From Prosthecobacter sp. (GTDB lineage Bacteria > Verrucomicrobiota > Verrucomicrobiia > Verrucomicrobiales > Verrucomicrobiaceae), in contig NZ_JACSRD010000179.1 in the NCBI RefSeq assembly GCF_014879935.1, forward strand, positions 1 through 64,000: a DNA stretch of 64,000 nt, given 5' to 3'. Made by a program: the position numbers and the translations under genes. Positions 44,736 to 53,278 of the stretch are shown here, in pieces. A model generated the notes under the pieces. The model worked only from the letters and a program-made list of their open reading frames with translations. It ran no database searches and was not told the DNA's origin. Each line of letters starts with the position of its first letter. The stretch's first letter is position 1.

Positions 44736-47700
44736 TCAGTCCAGCCAGATGACCAACGCCCGCCTCAATTCAGCGCTGGACGTGACACGCAGTGTCTCAT
44801 CGACCTCCAGCCGTGCTTTGTGGCCGTTTTGGGAGATTTCGAGGAAGACGGGGAGGTCGCCGGGGAATTGGGTGAGGACTTCGTGGATGCGTTCGAGATC
44901 GGTTTCGTCGTGCTGGCGGGTGTTGAGCTTCAGCACGATGGGTTTCGGGGGCGCGGGCGGTTTGGGAGGCGGCGGCAGCGAGGGGTCGGGATCGCCGGCG
45001 TTGCGCGGCTTCGCGGCCTTGGGCTTGAGCGGTTTGGCGTCGTTGCAGGTGCAGCGGTTGCCGTCGGTCTTTTGATCCTTGCTGACGCGGACGCGGAAGG
45101 CCATCACGGCGCCGTTGGCGAGCACGTCCTTGAGTTTCTCGTAGTCGTCGCTCCAGCACATCATCTCCTGCACGCCGGTGAAGTCTTCTACTTTGAAGGT
45201 GGCGAAGGGACGGTTGTCCTTCTTCGAGTAACGCACCTCTAGCTGGCTCAATATGCCGGCGATGGTGTGCGTGCTGGGCTTCTCCTTGGTGTCGATCTCC
45301 TCAATGCCCGCGATCTTGATGAGCTTGGGCGAGTCAAAATGGCCGCGGTAGCTGTCGAGCGGATGGCCGCTGACGTAGAAGCCGAGCAGTTCCTTTTCAA
45401 AGGCGAGCACCTCATCCGTGCTCCACACCAGCGCGGGCTCGGTGGACTCGTTCTTCTTCGATTTCTTCGGTTTGCCGAGGTCGAAATCGTCAAACAGGCC
45501 GCCCTGCCCTGCCTTCTTGTCCTTTTGCATCGACGCGGCGGAGGCGAGCACCTGTTCGAGCTTGGCGAACATGACTGCCCGCAACTCGCCGGTGAAGTCG
45601 AACGCGCCGGCCTTCACGAGCGCTTCCATGAGTTTTTTGTTCACTGCACGGTTGTCCATGCGCGCGGCGAAGTCTTCGAGGCTGGTGTAGGGGCCGTTTT
45701 GCTCGCGTTCCGCAATCGCGGCCTCCATCGCCCCTTCACCGACGTTTTTGATGGCGCTGAGCCCGTAGCGGATGGCGTTGGGGATGTTCATGGAGGCGGG
45801 GACTCCGTCCCCGTTGCCATCGGGGGACAGAGTCCCCCGCTCCTTGGCGAGTTCTTCGACGAACTCGGGAGCGAATTTCAGAGCCGACTTGTTGATATCC
45901 GGCGGCAACACGCGAATGCCCATCTCGAAGCACTCGGAGACGAAGTTGGCGATCTTGTCGGGATTGCTGATTTCGTAACTGAGCACGCCCGCCATGAATT
46001 CGACGGGGTAGTTGGCCTTCAAATAGGCCGTGCGATACGTGACGATCCCGTAGGCGGCAGAGTGGGATTTGTTGAAGCCGTATTGCGCGAACTTTTCGAG
46101 CAAATCGAAGACGGCGTTGGCCTGCTTTTCGGGGATGCCGTTCGTTTTGAGGCAGCCTTCGACGAAGGTGAGTCGCTGACGCGCCATCTCGGCGGCGTCC
46201 TTCTTGCCCATGGCACGGCGCAGCATGTCAGCGCCGCCGAGGGAGAAGCCCGCGAGCACGTTCGCGGCCTGCATGACCTGTTCCTGATAAACCAGGATGC
46301 CGTAGGTCTCCTTGGCGATCTTTTCGAGCAGCGGGTGTGGATACTCGACCTTCTCGAGGCCTTTTTTACGCGCGATGTAGTCGGGAATGAACTGCATCGG
46401 CCCCGGACGATACAGGGCGAGGATAGCGATGATTTCCTCGATGGTGTCCGGCCCGAGCTGTTTGCAGGTGTTCACCATGCCGCCAGATTCCATCTGGAAC
46501 ACGGCGACCGTTTCGCCACGCTTGATGAGTTCGAAGGTCTTGAGGTCTTCCAGCGGCGCATCGGCCACTTTGAAGCCGGGCACGCGTTTGTTGATCCAAT
46601 ACTCGGCCTCGTGGATCACCGTCAGCGTTTTGAGGCCGAGGAAGTCCATCTTGAGCATGCCGAGCTCAGTGAGCGGCTTCATCGCGTATTGCGAGAGGAT
46701 CGCCTCATCCTTGTCGCGTGTGAGGGCGATGAAGTTGTCGAGACGACGGTCACCAATGACGACGCCGGCGGCGTGAACGCCGGTGCCGCGTGTCAGGCCT
46801 TCGAGGAAGGTGGCGTGCCTCCAAAGCTCCTGCGCGTTCGTGTCCGCTTCGAGCTTGGCCGCGAGCTCGGGGTTCTTCTTCACCGACTCCTCAAGGTCGA
46901 TGTTCAGCTCGTTCGGAATCATCTTCGCGAGCGCATCGCTGTCGCCGTAGCTCCAGCCGAGCACGCGGCCGACATCGCGGATGACCGATTTGGCCCCCAT
47001 CGTGCCGAAGGTGATGATGTGGCAGACGCTGAGGTCGCCGTATTTTTCGCGGACGTATTGGATGACCTCCGGTCGGCGCGTCTGGCAGAAGTCGATGTCG
47101 ATATCAGGCGGCGAAACACGCTCTGGATTGAGGAAACGCTCGAAAACGAGCTCGAAGCGCAGCGGATCGATGTCCGTGATGCCGAGGCAGAATGCCACGA
47201 GCGATCCGGCGGCCGATCCGCGGCCCGGACCGACGGGAATGCCGTGCTCGCGAGCCCAGTTGATGAAGTCCCAAACGATGAGGAAGTAGCTGGTGAAGTT
47301 TTTCTCCTTCAGCAATGCGAGTTCCACCTCCATGCGCTGGTGGAGCACCTCGTCATTGAGGGCGCGGTCGCGGCCGTAACGGCGTTCGAGTCCTTCCTGC
47401 GTGAGTTTGCGGAGATACTCGTTTCGATCCCCGCCATCGGGCATCGGATACTGCGGGTAGCGGTCGATGGAGGTGGAGTCGAGGTGGATTTTGACGTCGC
47501 AGCGCTCGGCGATCTCGAGCGTGGCATCGCAGGCCTCGGGCACTTCCGCAAACAGCGCCCGCATCTCCTCGGCGGTCTTGAAATGGACCTCCGGGGAGTA
47601 CGTCATGCGGTTCTGGTCGTAGATGCTCGCGCCAGTGCCGATGCAGATCATGATGTCGTGGGACTCGTGGTCCTCACGTCGCAGGAAGTGGACGTCGTTG

Positions 47701-48368
47701 GTGGCGACGGTCTTGAGGCCGTATTCCCTGCCCCACTCGATCATCTGGCGGGCGCTCTTGCGCTGCGCCTCCATGTTGTGGTCCTGGATCTCCAGATAGA
47801 AATTCTCCGGGCCGAAGATGTCACGAAACTCCTGCAGGCTCTTCTCCGCCTCATCTTTGCGATCGGAGAGCAGCAGTTCGTTGATCTCGCCATTGATGCA
47901 GCCACTGAGGCAGATGAGGCCCTTTGAATGCTGGCGCAGGAGTTCCTTGTCCGCCCGCGGCTTGTACCACTGACCGTGCAAGTGCGCCTGGGAGACAAGT
48001 TTGGAGAGGTTGTCGAACCCCTCGTTCGTCGAGGCCAGCAGCGTGAGGTGAGAGGCGCGTTTCCGGCCGGGCACCTCCTGTTTGTCGTGCATGGAGCCGG
48101 GTGCCAGGTAGATCTCGCAGCCGAGAATGGGCTTCACCACCTTCGCGAGCTGCTCCTCCGTCACCACCTCGCCCTTTTTGGGCTTTGGCTTGGTCTTCAT
48201 CGCCGCCATGTAGAAGTCGATCGCGCCGAAGAGATTGCCGTGGTCCGTGATCGCCACGGCGGGCATCTTGTATTCCTGAGCCTTCTTCACGAGCTGGTCA
48301 ATCCGCACCGCACCATCGAGCAGTGAGTAGTCGGAATGCAGGTGAAGATGGACGAAGGAGTCAGACAT
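44736..48368 (-). CDS. dnaE: DNA polymerase III subunit alpha
   Basis: The replicative polymerase, 1210 residues, slightly longer than the typical 1160. It begins with the PHP domain (FVHLHLHSDYSLLDGAV, AITDHGN). The polymerase core has the active-site aspartates in PDIDIDFCQTRRPEV and the motif GPGRGSAAGSLVAFCLG. Further hallmarks are YRPGPMQFIPDYI, GYGFNKSHSAAYG-like AQYGFNKSHSAAYGIVTY, an HhH and an OB domain (HTIAGILSQLEVRYSKKD). An insertion of about 15 residues at 844-858 is encoded by two palindromes (45796-45840). The far C-terminus is Pro-rich. The start is the ATG at 48368 with a typical MSDSFVHLHLHSD. Confidence 0.97.
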   Translation of the reverse strand: MSDSFVHLHLHSDYSLLDGAVRIDQLVKKAQEYKMPAVAITDHGNLFGAIDFYMAAMKTKPKPKKGEVVTEEQLAKVVKPILGCEIYLAPGSMHDKQEVPGRKRASHLTLLASTNEGFDNLSKLVSQAHLHGQWYKPRADKELLRQHSKGLICLSGCINGEINELLLSDRKDEAEKSLQEFRDIFGPENFYLEIQDHNMEAQRKSARQMIEWGREYGLKTVATNDVHFLRREDHESHDIMICIGTGASIYDQNRMTYSPEVHFKTAEEMRALFAEVPEACDATLEIAERCDVKIHLDSTSIDRYPQYPMPDGGDRNEYLRKLTQEGLERRYGRDRALNDEVLHQRMEVELALLKEKNFTSYFLIVWDFINWAREHGIPVGPGRGSAAGSLVAFCLGITDIDPLRFELVFERFLNPERVSPPDIDIDFCQTRRPEVIQYVREKYGDLSVCHIITFGTMGAKSVIRDVGRVLGWSYGDSDALAKMIPNELNIDLEESVKKNPELAAKLEADTNAQELWRHATFLEGLTRGTGVHAAGVVIGDRRLDNFIALTRDKDEAILSQYAMKPLTELGMLKMDFLGLKTLTVIHEAEYWINKRVPGFKVADAPLEDLKTFELIKRGETVAVFQMESGGMVNTCKQLGPDTIEEIIAILALYRPGPMQFIPDYIARKKGLEKVEYPHPLLEKIAKETYGILVYQEQVMQAANVLAGFSLGGADMLRRAMGKKDAAEMARQRLTFVEGCLKTNGIPEKQANAVFDLLEKFAQYGFNKSHSAAYGIVTYRTAYLKANYPVEFMAGVLSYEISNPDKIANFVSECFEMGIRVLPPDINKSALKFAPEFVEELAKERGTLSPDGNGDGVPASMNIPNAIRYGLSAIKNVGEGAMEAAIAEREQNGPYTSLEDFAARMDNRAVNKKLMEALVKAGAFDFTGELRAVMFAKLEQVLASAASMQKDKKAGQGGLFDDFDLGKPKKSKKNESTEPALVWSTDEVLAFEKELLGFYVSGHPLDSYRGHFDSPKLIKIAGIEEIDTKEKPSTHTIAGILSQLEVRYSKKDNRPFATFKVEDFTGVQEMMCWSDDYEKLKDVLANGAVMAFRVRVSKDQKTDGNRCTCNDAKPLKPKAAKPRNAGDPDPSLPPPPKPPAPPKPIVLKLNTRQHDETDLERIHEVLTQFPGDLPVFLEISQNGHKARLEVDETLRVTSSAELRRALVIWLD
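45796..45840. repeat. Palindromic element inserted in frame in dnaE
   Basis: Two GC-rich palindromes, GGGGAC-TCC-GTCCCC (45798-45812) and CGGGGGACAGAGTCCCCCG (45821-45839), are separated by 8 nt and also pair with each other. The 45-nt segment encodes about 15 residues (RGTLSPDGNGDGVPA) between the DnaE blocks KFAPEFVEEL and NAIRYGLSAIKNVG. It looks like a repeat inserted in frame. Confidence 0.75.
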
Positions 48369-48400
48369 GAGCGAATGGGGGCCTCCGAATGACGGATTTC

Positions 48401-48426
48401 GGCTGGCCTGCCAGTTTTAGCCAGCC
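48401..48426 (-). terminator. Hairpin between the ankyrin gene and dnaE
   Basis: GGCTGGC (48401-48407) pairs with GCCAGCC (48420-48426) around a 12-nt loop, in the 101-nt gap before dnaE. There is no T-run, so it may be a weak terminator for the ankyrin gene or a structure in the dnaE leader. Confidence 0.3.
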
Positions 48427-48469
48427 CGGATAGATTGGACAGCAGGAGTTGTTCACAATCGCCGCGTCA

Positions 48470-49369
48470 TCACTCGTCCCAGCCGAAGGTGCCCAGTTTG
48501 ATCCAGTACCCGTTCAAGAGGACGACATGCCCTGCCCAGCCGCCGCCATTCATCGCTCCACCGCGGGTGGTGCGCACTTTGAACTCGTAGGCAGGAGCGA
48601 TCCAGCCACGGGCCAGTTTGGCGAGCAGGCTTTTGTCCTCCTGCCGGATCGACGTGGAGGATGATCCGGCAAGCGTGATCTGCACATGCTCGCCAAACTC
48701 CTTGGTCTTCTTGTCGCGAATAATGCTGCCGTGCCTCGCATTGGCGGGTGGTTCAGCCGGTTCGATGAGGCTTCCGGGCCTCCAGCCGGGATAATGGGCG
48801 TCCAGCACCGGCTTCATCTCGGGCACGGGATCGAGGTCATTGATCGAAATGAAGATCACCAGCGGAGGTGGCGCATCTTTGACGGGTGGTGCCAGCGGAT
48901 CAGGCGTTTTGGCTGGCTGGCCCAGCACCTCGCGCCAGACCGGGACGGGGATTTCATCCAGCATCCTGCGGTCGTGACCGGCCAGCTCACGTTTGAGAGC
49001 CTCCAGGCATCCGTTCAGCTCTTTTTCGTCCGAGCAACGGGCCAGGTCATCCACCGGTTTGTCATTGTAATAATCCAGCGCCAGCGGATCGGCTCCTTTC
49101 GCGAGCAGATGGCGGATCATGTCCGGTTTTCGTGCGGAAACGGCCACGTGCAGCACCGTCTGACCATCCTCGGGATCGACAGGCTTGTTGACCTGCAATC
49201 CCGCCTTCAGCAGGGCGTCCATCAGCGTCGTGTTTCCAGACCAGACGGCGGCTTTGGCCGCTCCACGCAAATCGCGATGTTCGGAGGTGACGTCTGGATC
49301 GTCCTCATGGGACAAAACACGGGTGGCAGGCCATAAACCCAGGATCAGCAGCAGGGAAAGACGGTTCAT
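48470..49369 (-). CDS. Exported ankyrin-repeat protein
   Basis: A 299-residue protein with a signal peptide (MNRLSLLLILGLWPATRVLS). Two or three ankyrin repeats lie at about 35-125 (TTLMDALLKAGLQVN, GQTVLHVAVSARKPDMIRHLLAKGADP). The C-terminal half has no recognised domain but contains a beta-rich segment (EHVQITLAGSSSTSIRQED and GGGWAGHVVLLNGYWIKLGTF) that could be a jelly roll. Likely binds another envelope protein; function unknown. The start is the ATG at 49369. It lies downstream of a small membrane-protein gene with a 52-nt gap. Confidence 0.8.
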   Translation of the reverse strand: MNRLSLLLILGLWPATRVLSHEDDPDVTSEHRDLRGAAKAAVWSGNTTLMDALLKAGLQVNKPVDPEDGQTVLHVAVSARKPDMIRHLLAKGADPLALDYYNDKPVDDLARCSDEKELNGCLEALKRELAGHDRRMLDEIPVPVWREVLGQPAKTPDPLAPPVKDAPPPLVIFISINDLDPVPEMKPVLDAHYPGWRPGSLIEPAEPPANARHGSIIRDKKTKEFGEHVQITLAGSSSTSIRQEDKSLLAKLARGWIAPAYEFKVRTTRGGAMNGGGWAGHVVLLNGYWIKLGTFGWDE

Positions 49370-49421
49370 CGGTGGAAATGCGCCCAAGATCGTAGTCACA
49401 AGTCCCCCACGATGTCACCCC

Positions 49422-50159
49422 TCATTCGTCCTTCTTCGGCCGCTGGTGCCAGCGATGATGATGGCGGTATTTGTTGAGCAGGCGCCAGCCTTGAAAAAGC
49501 AGCACGAGCACGGCTGCCAGGAGCAGTCCCACGGCCATTCGACCGGCCGATGAACTGGCTGCGGGCTTCGGCGCGACCCCAGGCTTTGCGTTTGGCACGA
49601 ACGTCAACTCAAACGGCCGGCTGGTCTCGCCAGGAAAAATCACCTGGGGCCGGGCGGCGGAGCCGCCTTTCTGCTGGGGCAGCAGGATCAGGGTGGTGTT
49701 CGCATCCTTCGCAAAATCCACCTGGAAGCTGGCAGCCCCGGGAGGGACCGATCCCTGGACCCGGGCCAGGAAATGGACTTCCTGGGTGTCCGGTTCGAGC
49801 GGCGTGTTGTCCTCCCCGTCGATCGGCTGGATTTCGCAAGCTGGGAGCGCTGTCTTTTGTCCACCGAAGAGCAGCCCCAGCGCCGCGACGAGGTATTCCT
49901 GAGCCTTCGCCTTCGTGGCCGCCGCCTGCTCCGCCGACTGCTCCTGATACCACGAGGCGGGCACCGGCGGCAGACTGGTGGGGTCAGAGGCCAGAAAAGT
50001 GCGCGGGTCCACATTGATCTGCAAAGCGTAGCGGCCGTCGGCAGCGAATTCCGCCTCCACCGTCATGTTCGGGACCACGTGAGCACCCGCGCTGCCTGCC
50101 GCCAGCGTCAGCAGCCCCACGGCATTCAGAAAAGGACGGCTGAAAAAACGGACAACCAT
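49422..50159 (-). CDS. Exported, C-terminally anchored protein of unknown function
   Basis: A 245-residue protein: a signal peptide (VGLLTLAAGSAGAHVVP), an all-beta ectodomain with charged linker segments, a C-terminal transmembrane helix (about 209-228, GRMAVGLLLAAVLVLLFQGW) and a His-rich basic tail (KYRHHHRWHQRPKKDE). The first mature residue may be histidine in AHVVPNMTVEAEF, a pattern seen in some copper-associated exported proteins. That is only a hint, as no metal motif is complete. It is divergent from the FHA-cyclase gene across 199 nt. Confidence 0.7.
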   Translation of the reverse strand: MVVRFFSRPFLNAVGLLTLAAGSAGAHVVPNMTVEAEFAADGRYALQINVDPRTFLASDPTSLPPVPASWYQEQSAEQAAATKAKAQEYLVAALGLLFGGQKTALPACEIQPIDGEDNTPLEPDTQEVHFLARVQGSVPPGAASFQVDFAKDANTTLILLPQQKGGSAARPQVIFPGETSRPFELTFVPNAKPGVAPKPAASSSAGRMAVGLLLAAVLVLLFQGWRLLNKYRHHHRWHQRPKKDE

Positions 50160-50358
50160 GACCCATCATGGAGGCGGGAGCGGCCAAGGCAAACGCATCG
50201 TTGGACGGCATGGGAGCGGCCGTCCGCTTGCCGCCTGTTTTTGGGGTGGTGCTTTTTGAGCGGAGAAAGAACCCGTGAAAAACCTTGTAGCTAATGCCTG
50301 CCCGCGCTTGACTAGTGGCGCGTAAATTGCTTCAAAAACGGTTTAGCAACCAACCCGC

Positions 50359-51291
50359 ATGGGAGCCACCCTCAGATCCATCGAGAAAGGTCAGGAGATA
50401 GTCCTCGAAGACTTCAACCTGATCGGCCGCAGTCCGGATGCCTCCATCCGTCTGCTGGACGGTGGCGTGTCCCGGCAGCATGCCACCATCCGCCGTGATG
50501 GCGCCCTGTTCTGGGTGTCCGACCTCGGCAGCGCCAACGGCAGCTTCGTCAACGACGTGGCCGTCACCACCGCCCGCGCCCTGCGTCATGGCGACCGCGT
50601 GCAGTTCGGCACCAGCGTCTTTATTTTTGACAGTCAGGACGACGAACGTCCGCCCAGCGAGACCAGCAACGTCAGCACCCAGTCCCTGCACACCATCGCC
50701 CTGCCGGTGAAGACCGTGAAGGCCACCCTGCTCGTCGGCGACCTGCGTAATTTCACCTCCCTTTCGGCCCAACTCAGTGCCGAGGAGGTCGCTGCCATGC
50801 TGCGTGAATGGTATGCGCAGTGCGAGCAGGTCCTGAAATCGCGTGATGCCATCATCGACAAGTTCATTGGCGACGGTGTCTTCGCCTACTGGCCGGGAGA
50901 CGATCCCAGCACCCGCGTGAAGGCCACCGAAGCCGCCAAACTGCTCAGCGGCCCGGATGCCGGCAACTCGCCCAAGCGCAAATGGCTGCGCGAGAACATG
51001 AACCTCGAAGTTCACTGCCACATCGGCTTGAACATCGGCGATGTCGCCCTCGGAGCCATGGGCCGTGGCAACACCACCGCCGTGGGTGAAGCCGTGAACG
51101 TCACCTTCCGCATCGAGAGCCTCACCCGGAAGCTGCAGGTGCCCGTGCTCGCCGGAGCGCCTTTCCTTCAAGGCTGGCCGGAAGGCCTGCGGCTCTACCA
51201 AAACGCCGGCATTCATCCGGTCAAAGGCCAGCCAGACCCCGTCGAGGTTTACTCGTTGAGCGACTTCCCCACCGTCACGATCCCCACCTGA
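50359..51291 (+). CDS. FHA domain fused to a class III adenylate/guanylate cyclase
   Basis: A 310-residue soluble protein. The FHA domain (about 1-95) has phosphothreonine-binding motifs IGRSPDASIRLLDGGVSRQHA in parts and DLGSANGSFVND. The cyclase domain (about 118-300) keeps both metal aspartates (VGDLRNFTSL and KFIGDGVFAYW), the substrate lysine in DKFIGDG, the glycine motif LNIGDVALGAMG, and the Asn/Arg of VNVTFRIE. Adenylate cyclase is more likely than guanylate given that lysine. FHA binding to phosphoproteins could localise cAMP production. Its last 43 bp overlap the convergent GNAT gene. Confidence 0.9.
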   Translation: MGATLRSIEKGQEIVLEDFNLIGRSPDASIRLLDGGVSRQHATIRRDGALFWVSDLGSANGSFVNDVAVTTARALRHGDRVQFGTSVFIFDSQDDERPPSETSNVSTQSLHTIALPVKTVKATLLVGDLRNFTSLSAQLSAEEVAAMLREWYAQCEQVLKSRDAIIDKFIGDGVFAYWPGDDPSTRVKATEAAKLLSGPDAGNSPKRKWLRENMNLEVHCHIGLNIGDVALGAMGRGNTTAVGEAVNVTFRIESLTRKLQVPVLAGAPFLQGWPEGLRLYQNAGIHPVKGQPDPVEVYSLSDFPTVTIPT

Positions 51292-51779
51292 GGGATCGAG
51301 AGGTAGCAGCCTATGTCCTCCCGCGTCATGCGATAGAGAAACCACTCGCTCATCCGTTTCGCACCGAGGCGCTGCTCATACACGCGCTGCGCGTTCACAT
51401 TCCAGTCCAGCGCCGTCCATTCCATGCGGCCGCAACCGCGCTCGTAGGCCAGACTCGCCGCTTTTTTCAGCAGCGCACCGCCCACACCCGCGCCGCGATG
51501 CTCCGGCAGCACAAACACATCCTCGATGTAGAGCGTCGGCAGCGCGAGGAAGCTCGAATACGTCTCCACGAGGATCAAATACCCGCACGGCACCTCCGCG
51601 CCGTCCACAAACGCCAGCCACACCTCGATCCGTGGCCTGTCACTGAGCGCATCCTCCACCAGCCGCCCCTGCGCCGCCGCATCCGGCGGCGTCAGCTTCT
51701 CAAACTTCGCCAACGCGATGACGAGCTGGCAAAACGAAGCCGCATGCTCGCGGGTGAGAGGCTGGAGCGAAATGCTCAT
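51249..51779 (-). CDS. GNAT-family N-acetyltransferase
   Basis: A 176-residue protein. The acetyl-CoA-binding motif A is well preserved (IEDVFVLPEHRGAGVGGALLKKAASLAYERG), followed by motif B (WTALDWNVNAQRVYEQRLGAKRM), similar to polyamine/diamine-type GNATs. Substrate not determinable. The start overlaps the stop of miaB (ATGA at 51776-51779), so both are co-translated. The 3' end overlaps the cyclase gene tail on the opposite strand by 43 bp. Confidence 0.92.
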   Translation of the reverse strand: MSISLQPLTREHAASFCQLVIALAKFEKLTPPDAAAQGRLVEDALSDRPRIEVWLAFVDGAEVPCGYLILVETYSSFLALPTLYIEDVFVLPEHRGAGVGGALLKKAASLAYERGCGRMEWTALDWNVNAQRVYEQRLGAKRMSEWFLYRMTREDIGCYLSIPQVGIVTVGKSLNE

Positions 51780-53134
51780 GCTGTCAAAACCGGATCCCCA
51801 AACAGCGTGAAGTGCCCGGCCTCGGTGATGCGGACTTTGAAGATCTCGCCGGTGTGGCGTGCGGGGTTGCCGTCGAAGACGACGATGCGGTTGCTGCCGG
51901 TGCGGCCGGTGAGGCGCTCGGAGTTGGTCTTGCTGGGGCCTTCGCAGAGGATCTCGACCTCTTTGCCGACGAGCGCGTCATACATCGGCAGGGCGATGCT
52001 GTTGACGAGGGCGAGGAGGTCTTGATTGCGCTCTTCTTTGACCTTTTCAGGCACTTGCAGAGCGTCTTCCATCTCGGCGGCGGGGGTGCCGCGGCGTTTG
52101 GAGTAGCGGAAGACGAAGGCGTTGTCGAAACGGATGTCTTCGAAGAGCTTTCGCGTCTCCAGGTAGTTCTCCTCCGTCTCGCCGGGGAAGCCGACGATGA
52201 CATCGGTGGTCACGGCGATGCCGGGACGCGCGGCGCGGATGCGCTGGATGAGTTCAGTGAACTTCGCCGTCGAGTATGGACGGTGCATGCGCTTCAAAAT
52301 GGCATCGCTGCCGCTTTGCACGGGCAGGTGGACGTGCTCGGCGAGCTTCGGCAGGTAGGTGAAGGCCTCGATGAGGTCCTTTTTGTAGCCGATGGGATGC
52401 GGGCTGGTGAAACGGATGCGCTGGATGCCGGGCACCTCGTGCACGGCCTCCAAAAGCTGCACGAAGGGGCTTTTGCCATCGAAAGCGGGGAATTCGTGGC
52501 GGCCGTAAAGATTCACGATCTGGCCGAGCAGCGTGACTTCCTTCACACCGCGATCCGCGAGGCGTTTCACCTCCTCCACGATGTCGGCGATGGGACGGCC
52601 GCGTTCCTCGCCGCGTGTGTAGGGCACGATGCAGAAGGTGCACTTCATGTTGCAGCCCTGCATGATGCTCACGAAGGCGCTGGCCTGCTTTTCCTTCAGC
52701 GTGTGGTCGCGGATGGTGTTCTGCGACTGCTCCTCCTCCTCGACATCGACGATGGAGAAACGCTCGTCGTCCATGAGCGTCGCCTCTTTCTTGCGGATGA
52801 TCTCATCGACGTAATCGACGACGCGGTGATACTTCTGCGTGCCGACGACGAGATCGACGCTGGCCTTGTCCACGAGCTCGCTGCCACGGCTCTGCGCCAT
52901 GCATCCCATGAAGCCGGTGACGAGCGGGATGCGCCGACGACGCACCATGCCCATCTTGCCCAGCGCCTTCTGCTCGGCCTGATCGCGCACGGAGCAGGTG
53001 TTGATCAAAACCACATCTGCGTCCGTGTCGGTCGCCGTCATGGTGTACCCGCGCTCGACGAACATCTGCGACACCTGCTCGGTGTCGCGCTCGTTCATCT
53101 GACAGCCGTAGGTTTTGATGTGGACGCGGGGCAT
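51776..53134 (-). CDS. miaB: tRNA-2-methylthio-N6-dimethylallyladenosine synthase
   Basis: A 452-residue radical-SAM methylthiotransferase that adds a methylthio group to A37 of certain tRNAs. The UPF0004 domain opens with IKTYGCQMNERDTE (first iron-sulfur cysteine), then NTCSVRDQAEQKALG and GFMGCMAQSRG. The radical-SAM domain has CNMKCTFCIVPYTRGEERGR, and a C-terminal TRAM domain closes the protein (LTGRTGSNRIVVFDGNP). The start is the ATG at 53134, which gives the usual MPRVHIKTYGCQ; the longer frame from 53242 has an implausible N-terminus. Confidence 0.96.
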   Translation of the reverse strand: MPRVHIKTYGCQMNERDTEQVSQMFVERGYTMTATDTDADVVLINTCSVRDQAEQKALGKMGMVRRRRIPLVTGFMGCMAQSRGSELVDKASVDLVVGTQKYHRVVDYVDEIIRKKEATLMDDERFSIVDVEEEEQSQNTIRDHTLKEKQASAFVSIMQGCNMKCTFCIVPYTRGEERGRPIADIVEEVKRLADRGVKEVTLLGQIVNLYGRHEFPAFDGKSPFVQLLEAVHEVPGIQRIRFTSPHPIGYKKDLIEAFTYLPKLAEHVHLPVQSGSDAILKRMHRPYSTAKFTELIQRIRAARPGIAVTTDVIVGFPGETEENYLETRKLFEDIRFDNAFVFRYSKRRGTPAAEMEDALQVPEKVKEERNQDLLALVNSIALPMYDALVGKEVEILCEGPSKTNSERLTGRTGSNRIVVFDGNPARHTGEIFKVRITEAGHFTLFGDPVLTA

Positions 53135-53199
53135 TGGGGGGCTGGGAGAGTAGCTTTCCGCAGAAGAGGGCGCAAGAGGCGGCGAGGCCGTGAAATGAC

Positions 53200-53230
53200 G
53201 AATGCCGAATTCCGAAGGTTTGCGGCATTC
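53200..53230. repeat. Inverted repeat GAATGCCG/CGGCATTC upstream of miaB
   Basis: GAATGCCG (53200-53207) and CGGCATTC (53223-53230) pair perfectly around a 15-nt loop. The surrounding 53196-53280 carries several GAATGAC/GTCATTC-like words, and the 144-nt gap between ridA and miaB is otherwise empty. It looks like an interspersed repeat. Confidence 0.5.
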
Positions 53231-53278
53231 GGACTTGGTCATTGATTCGTCATTCGTCCTTCTGTTTTGGTCATTCGT

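Noticed and set aside
45267-47927. An 886-codon open frame on the plus strand opposite dnaE, and similar long antisense frames opposite the cytochrome genes (35386-37398, 24506-26035), the M23 gene and the histidine kinase.
   Set aside because: They mirror codon bias of strongly coding genes on the other strand, have low-complexity Arg/Ala/Glu/His-rich translations, lack domain motifs, and overlap well-supported genes.
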